Shown: one piece after another, positions 1 to 7,628 of the stretch
Position numbering within the stretch: position 1 is the stretch's first letter
Layout: every line of letters starts with the position of its first letter
From: a virus
IMG/VR virus record: IMGVR_UViG_3300030103_005567
Location: 1 to 21,576 of that record
Direction: 5' to 3' (one strand)
Length of the DNA stretch: 21,576 bases
Translations under genes and position numbers: made by a program
The notes under the pieces: generated by a model
Told to the model about the DNA's origin: nothing
What the model saw: only the letters and a program-made list of their open reading frames with translations
The model's database searches: none

Positions 1-205
1 CTCTATTTTCTTTAACGGGACCATCCTTATAGTTTTTGACTTCTCTTTGTAAAATTTCTCTAGGGTAATATCTACCATTACCATTTTTGGTTTGGGCAGC
101 TTGTAACCTACCCGAAACAAGCAAATTGCCTCTTTCGGATGTTTTAGCCTCAGTTAATGCCTGAGGGGAAATTTCAAAAAGTTGAGTCTCTATAAGGGTT
201 TGCAT
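1..205 (-). CDS. Prohead maturation protease, gp21-like (N-terminal part, cut by window edge)
   Basis: About 68 residues are visible before the window ends. The segment LLVSGRLQAAQTKNGNGRYY (residues 28-47), followed by PREIL, matches the opening of T4-like prohead core proteases, where a short beta region leads into an 'xNGNGRxYP' motif. In T4 this serine protease sits in the prohead core, cuts scaffold, capsid and internal proteins after (L/I)-x-E, and then degrades itself. The N-terminus here carries its own candidate site, ALTE|A, at residues 16-20, consistent with self-processing. The start codon overlaps the stop of the upstream gene by one base (TAATG), which fixes the start. Its place downstream of terminase and portal also fits T4 order. 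The catalytic residues lie outside the window, so the family call rests on the N-terminus and context. Confidence 0.82.
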   Translation of the reverse strand, partial: MQTLIETQLFEISPQALTEAKTSERGNLLVSGRLQAAQTKNGNGRYYPREILQREVKNYKDGPVKENR

Positions 206-1236
206 TATTTGCTAGTGTTATAATTAGCTTCGGCAGTCATGTATGCTTTTTCGTATAAGGCAATTTCACTTTGAAGTTCTTTCTTTTTATTCTCATCAAT
301 AAATTCTGATAAGTTAGAATCTTCATTTATGGTACCTAAAGTTTCTTCTAATTCTTTTTTCTTCTTACCATAAACTTCCATCATTACTTTATTTTTAGCC
401 ATTTCACCTAATTTTTCGGCTTTTTTAACTACTTCGTTATAAGTTAATTTACCTTCTTTTTTAGGTTCTTTTTCTTCTTTTTTCATACCTGCTTCTTTTC
501 CTTTTTCGTACTCATAAGCACCGTAGCCTTCTTTAGCTTCTTCTTTTTCTTCATTTAAGAAAGCTTCAAATTTAGATTCATAATTTGCTTTTGTTCGATC
601 AGCAAAAGGATTACCTAATGAAGGTACTCCAGCTACTGCTTCTTCTAATAATTCTTTAAGATCGTTTGATTTACTCATTTTATTTTCTTTTAAGTCTCCG
701 TAGCCGGAGGATTTATATTTTCCTTTTGGTTCTTCTTGTTGTTTTAATTCTTCATATCCTAAACCATCTATTTTAAAGGCAGCATTTTTAGTATAAAAAA
801 TTGGATCTTTTTCTAAGTTTTTAGCAACTACTTTTTTTGCTTCGTCTATAGTTAATTTAGGATCTTTTTCCATTTCAACTCTTAAACCATTTAAATATTG
901 GTCAAATATTTGGTTATCTAAATTTTTAGGATCCTTATAATCGTAAGTTTTTATTTCAGCCTCTTCTACTTCTTTAGTAGTTTTAGTTTCAGTTGCTTTT
1001 ACATCTTCATTTACAAATTTATCAAAGGTTGTAAATGGGTTTAATCCAGAAGAGGGCATTAAAGGAAATATATTTTCACTAATTACACTACGCTGCTTTA
1101 ATAACTTAGCAGTTTGATTAAATGTAGCAGCATTAGGAACAATATCAGGAAACAAACGTTTTGCTTCCTTCATAAATGTATTTTTATGTCCCTTTCCTTC
1201 TTTAATTAAATTATATTGTTCTTGAAGTGTCTTCAT
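205..1236 (-). CDS. Charged head-region protein, possible scaffold/prohead core component
   Basis: A 343-residue protein very rich in Lys and Glu, with long predicted helical or coiled-coil stretches, especially residues 190-340. It lies directly before the prohead protease and two genes after the portal, the interval where T4 carries the small core genes 67 and 68. The N-terminus MKTLQEQYNLIKEGKGHK contains an IKE|G sequence (residues 11-14) of the form cut by gp21-type proteases. Composition, position and cleavage site together suggest a prohead core or scaffold protein, but no domain is recognised with certainty and T4 gp22 lies on the other side of gp21. The start at 1236 is 3 bases downstream of a TATTTATA element. 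Confidence 0.6.
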   Translation of the reverse strand: MKTLQEQYNLIKEGKGHKNTFMKEAKRLFPDIVPNAATFNQTAKLLKQRSVISENIFPLMPSSGLNPFTTFDKFVNEDVKATETKTTKEVEEAEIKTYDYKDPKNLDNQIFDQYLNGLRVEMEKDPKLTIDEAKKVVAKNLEKDPIFYTKNAAFKIDGLGYEELKQQEEPKGKYKSSGYGDLKENKMSKSNDLKELLEEAVAGVPSLGNPFADRTKANYESKFEAFLNEEKEEAKEGYGAYEYEKGKEAGMKKEEKEPKKEGKLTYNEVVKKAEKLGEMAKNKVMMEVYGKKKKELEETLGTINEDSNLSEFIDENKKKELQSEIALYEKAYMTAEANYNTSK

Positions 1237-1239
1237 GTT

Positions 1240-1247
1240 TATAAATA
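1240..1247 (-). promoter_or_regulatory. TATTTATA element before the charged head protein
   Basis: The coding strand reads TAATATTTATAAACATG, where TAA is the stop of the upstream gene and ATG the start of the next. It is one of eight copies of an ATATTTA motif, one per gap in the window. It could be a phage promoter -10-like element with a near-leaderless transcript. The function is inferred from recurrence only. Confidence 0.45.
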
Positions 1248-1796
1248 TTAATCTTTATACAAATCTATAAACTCAAATCCCTTTGATTTTTTTCTAAGAG
1301 CTTTTTGATCTACAGGTTTATACCCCATTTTAAGGTATTGTGAAATATTAGCAGGAGAGCCTTTTTTTTTATAAGCATATTTAGTTAAATAACCTCCAGC
1401 AGCACCCGAAGTACTAATTTCCTGAACTTGTTTTTTAGTCATTGCGTATTGATCAGGATAATTTTTTCTAAAAAATGTTCTAAATGAATTAAATGTATCA
1501 ATTATACTATTTGCCTGGGATTGGTAGGCTTTATCATTTCTTAAATCTTTATTAGATTGTAATTTTTTAGCTGATCCACGAGCATCATCTAAGGTTTTAA
1601 ATAAATCAATAAAACTAGGAAGATCTATTACATTATGTTTTCTTCCTCCTCCCTCAGATTCATATGAGGGGTCAAATTTATAATAAGTACTTAAATCATC
1701 AGAAAAAAAATCTTTTTCTATGTCTACTTTCCCATACTTATCTTCAAGACCTTTAAGGAAATTAGGAGATAGCTCTGATGGTTTGATAGTTGCCAT
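1248..1796 (-). CDS. Unidentified head-region protein (182 aa)
   Basis: Function not recognised. The protein has a charged N-terminal half, a helical middle (about residues 60-115), and a segment TSGAAGGYLTKYAYKKKG at about 129-146 that resembles the Ser/Gly/Ala-rich, aromatic-containing linkers often seen in T4-like head proteins. The C-terminal part is strongly basic. It sits between two head-region genes downstream of the portal, its start overlaps the previous stop as TAATG, and it ends in a stop fused to the TATTTATA element. A structural or prohead core role is the likeliest reading, from position only. Confidence 0.55.
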   Translation of the reverse strand: MATIKPSELSPNFLKGLEDKYGKVDIEKDFFSDDLSTYYKFDPSYESEGGGRKHNVIDLPSFIDLFKTLDDARGSAKKLQSNKDLRNDKAYQSQANSIIDTFNSFRTFFRKNYPDQYAMTKKQVQEISTSGAAGGYLTKYAYKKKGSPANISQYLKMGYKPVDQKALRKKSKGFEFIDLYKD

Positions 1797-2653
1797 TATT
1801 TGATTACTTTAGATAATTCTTCAGTTAATTGATAGTATTGAAGAAGATTAATTAAATCATCATTATTAATACGGGAACCTTTATCTATTTCTTTAAGTAA
1901 TTTAATTACCTCCAATAACTTAATTTTAGTAGTTTCGTCTTTTACTTTTTTAATTTGTAAATTTAATACTTTTTTTACTTCAATAATTTTAGTATTATAA
2001 ATTTCTTTTAAACGAGGAGTATTATCAATAGAGTTCATAAACTCTTTAAGGACTTCTTTTTGTCCTTTATTTAAATTCGCATACTTGCCATTAAATTTTT
2101 CAAGCATTACTTTATAAGTAAGAATTCTTAAATCCTTATCATATTTACTAAATTCTTCAACTAAATCTTGTTTTACTTTCTTTTGGTTAACAGGACGTTC
2201 AGTTAAACATTCTAATATAGTTACTTTATTACTTATAATTTCATCAGTTTCAGATAATTTATCTGAATTGAATATCTCGATTAATTTATAAAAAGCAGCA
2301 TATCCTTTATAATTAGGAACTTGATGTCTAAAGAATTCTTCTAAGTTATAGTGTTTACGAATCTCGTTAATTAAACTATATTTTTCTCTTCTTAGGGCAC
2401 TTCTATTTAACTTACGAGTTGCTTCCAATACAGTATTTAAAGTAATATCTGCTTTACCTTCACTTAAATTTTTATTTTTGAATAATGATTCATAAAGTTT
2501 ATACTCTTTTCCTAATTCAGTCTTAGCAAATGATTTTTTTAAAATATCAAGGGAAGGAGACTCACCACCAGACAAGGTGTCAGCAGTTATTTGTCTCACT
2601 AAAAGCTCAAATAAAAGGCCCGTATTTTTGTACTTAGAATGTTTGATTCTCAT
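1796..2653 (-). CDS. Helical protein encoded next to the portal; conserved type in marine T4-like phages
   Basis: A 285-residue, mostly helical, Lys/Glu/Leu-rich protein that opens MRIKHSKYKNTGLLFELLVR. I associate a similar opening (KYKNTGLLFELLxRQIT) with proteins encoded right after the portal in other marine T4-like phages, but this is from memory and not a search. No catalytic motif, signal peptide or membrane segment is visible. The position between portal and prohead protease suggests a role in head assembly, perhaps as an assembly factor. The start is 13 bases downstream of a TATTTATA element, and the stop overlaps the next start (TAATG). Confidence 0.6.
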   Translation of the reverse strand: MRIKHSKYKNTGLLFELLVRQITADTLSGGESPSLDILKKSFAKTELGKEYKLYESLFKNKNLSEGKADITLNTVLEATRKLNRSALRREKYSLINEIRKHYNLEEFFRHQVPNYKGYAAFYKLIEIFNSDKLSETDEIISNKVTILECLTERPVNQKKVKQDLVEEFSKYDKDLRILTYKVMLEKFNGKYANLNKGQKEVLKEFMNSIDNTPRLKEIYNTKIIEVKKVLNLQIKKVKDETTKIKLLEVIKLLKEIDKGSRINNDDLINLLQYYQLTEELSKVIK

Positions 2654-2666
2654 TGATAGGCTTTTT

Positions 2667-2674
2667 TATAAATA
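2667..2674 (-). promoter_or_regulatory. TATTTATA element between portal and the 285-aa gene
   Basis: The coding strand reads TTTATATATTTATAAAAAAG in the 32-base gap after the portal gene. The exact 8-mer TATTTATA lies 13 bases before the start codon. It belongs to the set of ATATTTA motifs that occupy every gap in the window. Confidence 0.45.
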
Positions 2675-2685
2675 TATAAAGATTT

Positions 2686-4587
2686 TTATTCCTTTAAATT
2701 ATCTTCATCTAATAGCGATCCTTCTTGCTCAAATACTAATTGTTTACGATTAATAGGAATTTTTCTGAGCATATCTTTATTTTGCAAATAAGCAGTTTTA
2801 GCTTCTAAAGCTAACGGGGAACCTCCTTTATATGTAGGCTTTATTGAATCAGAATCATTTTTATCAATATCTTTCATCCGCTTTACTCCTAATCTATCTT
2901 TACCAAAATTACCATCTTGGGTATCAATATTAGAAACTTTTTCCTCAGGTCGACCTAATTCTTTTTCATTATATCCTGCAGGGACATTATCTGGTTCATC
3001 GTAATATCTACCTTTGCCATATAACGAAGCTAAATCATGTGGAGTACCATATGATTCACCTGTTTCTACAGGATCATTTCCTTCAGATTCGATTTGGGTA
3101 TTGCGGAAAGTACGTTTAGAATCTTCTCTAACTAAATCTCTAAATTCAACATATTCATCTTCACTCAAATGGAATAAGTTATCATATATAAAGTCAGATG
3201 GGAATAATTTGGAATCAACCATTTGGGTTGCTAATTCCATTTTTTCTTTCATTAACACTACTTTTTCCTGATCATAAATGATTGAAGGAGTGGTTAAATT
3301 AAGTTCAAAATTAACTAAATCATCACCATCATATCCCTGAGTGTAAAGATGGACAACTGCAATTTTATATAATTCTGAAAGAATGATTCGTTGGATGCGT
3401 TCTACAGTACGGGCAAATCTAATATCCATAGAGGCTAATGTGGCCTTACCTTCAACATCTTCAGCATAACCTAAAAATGCTTTAGGTACTTTAAGAGCTG
3501 CAAATAATTTATCTCTTAAGTACTCTACATCAGTAATACCATCATACTGTAACCCGGGGGTAGTTTCTATTTTAGTAGATGCATCATTACCTCTCAAGGG
3601 GATATAAAAATCCTCTAAGAGATTTTGCATATTATACTTTAAGTTATAATCTCCAGTATTTTGATCAACATATGGAGTACGCTTCATTTTTGAGATAGTC
3701 TTTTGCATAAAGTTTTCTACCTCGGCAGGTGGAATAGCACCTACATTTATATAAAAAATACGCTTTTCGGGTGCACGTACAATTCTATGTACTAACATTG
3801 CATCCTCCATTAACACATATTGTTTAAATAATTTGCGTGCGGGTTCTATGTAACTTCTACCATATGGAAGATAATTTACATCTGAAAGGAGTCTAAAGTG
3901 TGCAATTTCGTAGTTATCAAAATAAATTGCTCTTGAATTAGTATTACCTCCCGCACTTTGTAAGCCTCCAAAATAACCACCATATTCACCTCCACCACTT
4001 AATCCATCAGGATCAAATTTAAATTTAACTTCTACTTGACTATTATTAGATTCACTTATTTTTTCTTCCCTTATAATATTATATGCTGTATAGGGGATTA
4101 CATTATAAACACCAAATTTATCGGCAATTTCAAGTTTTAAGAAGAAATCACCGTACTTACACATCTGGCGGATCCATAAGTTAAATTCTATATTTAAAAC
4201 ATCATAAAAAAGATTATATAAAATTTTCTGTAGGTTTTCATCAGATGATTTTATCTGCATTACTTCACCCATAGCATTCTTAAGGGTAGATTCATCACAT
4301 ATGATATCTAAAGCAGAAGCAATAATAGCATCGGTATCCATTGCTTCATAATCAGAATACAATTGTGTTCTTAAAGTTTGATAATTTAAAGCAGGATTAT
4401 AAATAGGAGCTTGGTTTGTAGTATACAAACGGTTATACCTATCAACCATTGAATTAGTTTCAACTTGACCTGTTTGTTGGTAATTGCTAAAATCTAATAC
4501 TTTTAGTTTATCTCCTCCTACATTACGAATTAGTACGTCTGTGGAAAATAGTCTTTTTAATCTTGTAAATACGCTTGTATCAGCCAT
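2686..4587 (-). CDS. Portal (head-tail connector) protein, gp20-like
   Basis: A 633-residue portal protein. T4 gp20-like features are visible: an N-terminal region with 'RYNRLY' and 'YxALxTDAIIASALDI'-type helices (about residues 45-95), the 'VRAPEKRIFYINVGAIPP' strand-turn near residues 270-287, and the 'YLRDKLFAALKVPKAFLGYA' stretch near residues 355-374 that forms part of the channel-lining region in the family. The portal forms the dodecameric ring through which the terminase packages DNA and around which the prohead assembles. T4 gp20 is about 524 residues; this one has a charged, probably disordered C-terminal extension (roughly residue 490 onward). The gene directly follows the terminase, whereas T4 has genes 18 and 19 between them. 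The start is 16 bases downstream of a TATTTATT element. Confidence 0.92.
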   Translation of the reverse strand: MADTSVFTRLKRLFSTDVLIRNVGGDKLKVLDFSNYQQTGQVETNSMVDRYNRLYTTNQAPIYNPALNYQTLRTQLYSDYEAMDTDAIIASALDIICDESTLKNAMGEVMQIKSSDENLQKILYNLFYDVLNIEFNLWIRQMCKYGDFFLKLEIADKFGVYNVIPYTAYNIIREEKISESNNSQVEVKFKFDPDGLSGGGEYGGYFGGLQSAGGNTNSRAIYFDNYEIAHFRLLSDVNYLPYGRSYIEPARKLFKQYVLMEDAMLVHRIVRAPEKRIFYINVGAIPPAEVENFMQKTISKMKRTPYVDQNTGDYNLKYNMQNLLEDFYIPLRGNDASTKIETTPGLQYDGITDVEYLRDKLFAALKVPKAFLGYAEDVEGKATLASMDIRFARTVERIQRIILSELYKIAVVHLYTQGYDGDDLVNFELNLTTPSIIYDQEKVVLMKEKMELATQMVDSKLFPSDFIYDNLFHLSEDEYVEFRDLVREDSKRTFRNTQIESEGNDPVETGESYGTPHDLASLYGKGRYYDEPDNVPAGYNEKELGRPEEKVSNIDTQDGNFGKDRLGVKRMKDIDKNDSDSIKPTYKGGSPLALEAKTAYLQNKDMLRKIPINRKQLVFEQEGSLLDEDNLKE

Positions 4588-4603
4588 AATATATTAATAT
4601 ATG

Positions 4604-4611
4604 AATAAATA
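4604..4611 (-). promoter_or_regulatory. TATTTATT element between terminase and portal
   Basis: The coding strand reads TTATAATATTTATTC, with the TAA stop of the terminase merged into the element. It differs in the last base from the commonest form TATTTATA. The portal start codon is 16 bases downstream. It is one of the eight intergenic ATATTTA motifs. Confidence 0.42.
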
Positions 4612-6183
4612 TTATAAAAGCCAGCTAAAATCTTCAGTTCCTCCTTTCCCATCATCCATGTGATAAGGATTATCTTGTCCTGTTGAAAAATAAGCTCCTT
4701 GATAATTAGTTGTTGATTTATGAAATGAACCCAAAGCAGCCTTAGTTATATCCACTCCGTGTTGTCTAAATTTAAGTGCAGTATCCCTTACATATAATCC
4801 AATGCCAAAGCTCATTACTAAATCATCATTATAGCCTATTTGGGCTTCAGCTCTACCATGTTTCCAAATAAAGGTTTTCATTTCTTCTAGTAAACGCTTT
4901 GATTGAATTATAACCCCTTTATCACCTACATACTCCTGGAATTTACCAATAACCATAGGGCGGGTTCTAGTTGACATAGTAAATCCAGCAGTCATACTGG
5001 AATTATTTTCATAATTTTGTAAATATGAATCTACATTAACTGTATCTGATTTAGGTGAATAGTATAGATTAGGGTAATTACGTTCAATTATAGTTTGAAT
5101 TGTACTCCATCCAATATTAGCATTTTCAACTACTAATAATGCATTATTATATTCTGTTGAAACTGCCGTAAGTATGTTTCCAAAATCTTTAGTTGATACT
5201 TGACCTTTATACTCACCTACTTGTGTAGCATTTTCAACATCAAAAATATGAAATGCTGAATAATCCTTGCCATCACCCCTAGCTACATCAGCAGATATTA
5301 AATATTGTCTTGTATAATCCGCAGGTTCCCAAATCCATAAATTTTGATCTACACCTCGTTTTTCTAAAGGATCACGGATAGTAGACTTTTCTATGTATTC
5401 TAAATATTCCGGGTAAAATACAATATCACCCGAAGTGCTAAAATCACAATCACATTCCTGTGCTGCCATTCTAGGATCTCCTAATAATTCGTCTTGTCTA
5501 TCTCTCCAACCCTGGTCTCTTTCAGGGTGAACGTACCAAGGTAATTTAATAGGTAAAAAATCATTTTCACTAGCCTCTGCTCTTACCCAAGTTTGGTGAA
5601 ACCAATTACCTGTTCCATAAGGAGTAGATAATGCTATACACCCACCACCAGTAGCAAGTGTTTGTTGAGCCGAAGCCCATATTTCACCAATATTTTCAAT
5701 AAATGCTGCCTCATCAATTAATAGAAGGGAAACTGCTTCTGATCTACCAGCATCACTTGATGCCGAAGTAGCTTTAATTTGAGAACCATTAGCTAATCTA
5801 AGGGTTAATTTATTATTTTCTTCATAATCTACTTTAAGCCATGAAGGTAGATTTTCATACATAAATTTAACCTTTGTAACCATATTTTTAGCAGTTTCCT
5901 GCTTAGTAGCAATACAAAGAATGTTTTTATCTTTATGAAAAGTCATTAACCATAAAGAATATCCCGCAGATAAAGTTGAAATACCTAACTGACGAGATTT
6001 TAATATAATTGAATAGGGATTATCTTGAACTAGTCGTAAAACTTTTTCCTGAAAAGGGTATAAATGAAAGTTGATTCTACCCCTTTGTGGGTGTTGAATC
6101 ATACAATATTTTTTCATAAAATGTACTGGGTCCTGAGCACACTTTATATATTCTTGTCTTATTACTTTTTTTAAATCACTCAT
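4612..6183 (-). CDS. Terminase large subunit, gp17-like
   Basis: The packaging motor: an ATPase plus a headful nuclease. Using the internal start MSDLKKVIRQ (523 aa), the ATPase motifs are Walker A LKSRQLGIST (61-70), Walker B LLLIDEAA (153-160, D157/E158) and the coupling motif STPYGTGNWF (186-195). The RNase H-like nuclease has its acidic residues in LISADVARG (D299), LLVVENANIG (E353) and YNDDLVMS (D453/D454), matching the T4 gp17 arrangement. A longer reading frame reaches 6243, but the start at 6183 overlaps the upstream stop as ATGA, like most junctions here, and the extra 20 residues lie over the end of the upstream gene, so the shorter form is preferred. The portal gene follows directly. 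Confidence 0.95.
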   Translation of the reverse strand: MSDLKKVIRQEYIKCAQDPVHFMKKYCMIQHPQRGRINFHLYPFQEKVLRLVQDNPYSIILKSRQLGISTLSAGYSLWLMTFHKDKNILCIATKQETAKNMVTKVKFMYENLPSWLKVDYEENNKLTLRLANGSQIKATSASSDAGRSEAVSLLLIDEAAFIENIGEIWASAQQTLATGGGCIALSTPYGTGNWFHQTWVRAEASENDFLPIKLPWYVHPERDQGWRDRQDELLGDPRMAAQECDCDFSTSGDIVFYPEYLEYIEKSTIRDPLEKRGVDQNLWIWEPADYTRQYLISADVARGDGKDYSAFHIFDVENATQVGEYKGQVSTKDFGNILTAVSTEYNNALLVVENANIGWSTIQTIIERNYPNLYYSPKSDTVNVDSYLQNYENNSSMTAGFTMSTRTRPMVIGKFQEYVGDKGVIIQSKRLLEEMKTFIWKHGRAEAQIGYNDDLVMSFGIGLYVRDTALKFRQHGVDITKAALGSFHKSTTNYQGAYFSTGQDNPYHMDDGKGGTEDFSWLL

Positions 6184-6548
6184 TGAGGAAGTGTATAATC
6201 CACTGCATGTAATAGTAAAAGGGTTCCTACTACTCCTACCCAAGGTTTTTTATACCATTTATCTACTTCATTTAATCTATCTCTATAGAGAATAATTTGA
6301 TCATTTAATAATTCTATCTCCTCATCTCTATAAAGGATAATATTATCATTATGATCGTTTAATTCTTTATAAAAAACTATTTGTTTTTCTAATTGTTCAA
6401 TTAAAATAGTTTTAATAGAATCTTGTCTTTCTAAAGTATCTAAAGCTAAGAAAAACTCTTCAAGTTCCAATGCAGGAATTTGAAGAGTATCTTGTGAAAA
6501 ACATAAACTAGATACACATAATAATAGTGTAGTTAGTATATGTTTCAT
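6180..6548 (-). CDS. Small exported coiled-coil protein with C-terminal membrane segment (possible spanin-like)
   Basis: A 122-residue protein with an N-terminal signal sequence (MKHILTTLLLCVSSLCFSQD, cleavage probably after FS or FSQ), a Glu/Leu/Ile-rich coiled coil (about 25-95) and a hydrophobic segment WVGVVGTLLLLHAV near the C-terminus (about 103-116) preceded by a KWYKKP junction. Envelope-spanning coiled coils near small membrane proteins are typical of phage spanins, which act in outer-membrane disruption at lysis. That role is only a hypothesis, because no holin or endolysin is visible nearby. No convincing lipobox is seen. The gene overlaps both neighbours by ATGA and so appears translationally coupled to the terminase. 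Confidence 0.6.
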   Translation of the reverse strand: MKHILTTLLLCVSSLCFSQDTLQIPALELEEFFLALDTLERQDSIKTILIEQLEKQIVFYKELNDHNDNIILYRDEEIELLNDQIILYRDRLNEVDKWYKKPWVGVVGTLLLLHAVDYTLPQ

Positions 6549-6838
6549 TTTTTCTTAGTTCTGTATTTTTTCTTAAAGTCACCAGTAGTTTTTTTAGCAC
6601 TGCTAGTTGATTTAACTTTAGCCTTAGTTTTTGCTATTTTTTTATCTTGATTTTTAATAGCTTTTTTAGTTTCTGCTTTTTTAGCTTCTACTTTTTTAGC
6701 TTTAGCCTTAACTGTTTTAATTTCTTTTTTATTAGCTTCAACCTTTTTTTTAGTTGATTTTTTTTCTTTAGAAGAATTAACAGCTAATAATCCTCCTATA
6801 AAAGCAATAGCTCCTAAGATATATTTCCATAATTTCAT
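6545..6838 (-). CDS. Membrane-anchored Lys/Ala-rich small protein
   Basis: A 97-residue protein with one N-terminal membrane helix (LWKYILGAIAFIGGLLAV, residues 3-20) followed by a tail made almost entirely of Lys, Ala, Thr, Val and Glu. The tail resembles histone H1-like low-complexity tails and is probably cytoplasmic if the helix is an uncleaved anchor. The function is not recognised; contact with nucleic acid or with the acidic coiled coil of its downstream neighbour are both possible. The start at 6838 is 3 bases after a TATTTATC element. The stop overlaps the next start as ATGA, so the two small membrane proteins probably form a pair. Confidence 0.55.
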   Translation of the reverse strand: MKLWKYILGAIAFIGGLLAVNSSKEKKSTKKKVEANKKEIKTVKAKAKKVEAKKAETKKAIKNQDKKIAKTKAKVKSTSSAKKTTGDFKKKYRTKKK

Positions 6839-6841
6839 GGC

Positions 6842-6849
6842 GATAAATA
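6842..6849 (-). promoter_or_regulatory. TATTTATC element before the small membrane-protein pair
   Basis: The coding strand reads AAATAATAATATTTATCGCCATG, where the first TAA is the stop of the kinase gene. The element sits 3 bases before the start codon. It is one of eight ATATTTA motifs in the window's gaps. Confidence 0.42.
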
Positions 6850-6852
6850 TTA

Positions 6853-7371
6853 TTATTTAATAGTTTTTAAAATTTGTTGAATACGTTCTTCAGTTGATCC
6901 CTTAATAGTATGAAAAATAGGGCGACATTCAAATAACAATTTTTGAATTTCTTCATCAATTTCTTTTCTATATTCTGCATTTGTTTCACGAATTCCATTA
7001 TCTTCTATTCCTATGCCCTCAGGTGAAATATAAAATATAAAATCATATTGTCTAATAAAACGTTTAGCATATTCTTTAAAAGCATCTCCATCTAAATAAC
7101 TTACTTTTTTAGCACAATTAGTAAAAGCCATTACATCAATAATTGTTCTATCTGTTATAAGATTTTCATACATTAGCTCAGTAACACGTTCAGCTAAAAA
7201 TATAGTTTGACCCTCAATAGTTGTTTCGTGATTTAATGGAATACCTAATGAATTAAGATATTTACTACGTTCAGTAGCAAAATTATACCCATTAAATATA
7301 GGTAATTTTTTTAATTCTTTTACTAGTGTAGTTTTACCTACACTCATTGTTCCTGTAAGTCCTATTTTCAT
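6853..7371 (-). CDS. NadR/AAA_28-like P-loop kinase
   Basis: A 172-residue P-loop NTPase. Walker A is GTMSVGKT at residues 7-14, and an acidic DRTIID segment (74-79) sits where Walker B or the substrate site is found in NadR-type ribosylnicotinamide kinases and related nucleoside kinases. The opening MKIGLTGTMSVGKTTLVKEL and the 'ATERSKYLN' stretch (32-40) also fit that family. It could phosphorylate nicotinamide riboside or a (deoxy)nucleoside; the sequence alone does not separate these. No nucleotidyltransferase domain is attached, though such a domain occurs in the 1012-aa protein of this window. The start overlaps the upstream stop (TAATG). Confidence 0.72.
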   Translation of the reverse strand: MKIGLTGTMSVGKTTLVKELKKLPIFNGYNFATERSKYLNSLGIPLNHETTIEGQTIFLAERVTELMYENLITDRTIIDVMAFTNCAKKVSYLDGDAFKEYAKRFIRQYDFIFYISPEGIGIEDNGIRETNAEYRKEIDEEIQKLLFECRPIFHTIKGSTEERIQQILKTIK

Positions 7372-7628
7372 TATCCTCCTTGTCTTGCTGATTCACGCAT
7401 TGCAGGGTTCTTATACCATGGAACCCCATTTCTATCTCGTTTAATTTCTTTCCACTGTTCTTCAGTATATCTAATCCCATAAATATAATATTCTCTATGT
7501 CGATAGACACCCTCAGGTATTAAAGCAGGTCCTTCCCAATTATGTAATTTACCATCCCAATGGTGTAAGATAGTTCCATCAGGTGTTTTAGTTTTTGTAG
7601 GTGTTGGCCATTTATTATCTTGAGTCAT
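7371..7628 (-). CDS. Small HxxDGPA-repeat-like protein
   Basis: An 85-residue protein with a single unit of the type DG-x-x-x-x-W-x-G-x-x-H-x-x-x-GPA, seen here as DGKLHNWEGPAL at residues 25-36. It is flanked by aromatic residues (HREYYIYG) and followed by EEQWKE. This unit resembles tandem repeats found in many phage and bacterial hypothetical proteins (HREDGPA-type). The function is unknown. Both junctions are TAATG overlaps, so it is co-translated between the flavoprotein and the NadR-like kinase. Confidence 0.6.
   Translation of the reverse strand: MTQDNKWPTPTKTKTPDGTILHHWDGKLHNWEGPALIPEGVYRHREYYIYGIRYTEEQWKEIKRDRNGVPWYKNPAMRESARQGG

Noticed and set aside
6184-6243. N-terminal extension of the terminase (20 residues)
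   Set aside because: It lies over the end of the upstream gene, and the start at 6183 makes the standard ATGA overlap.
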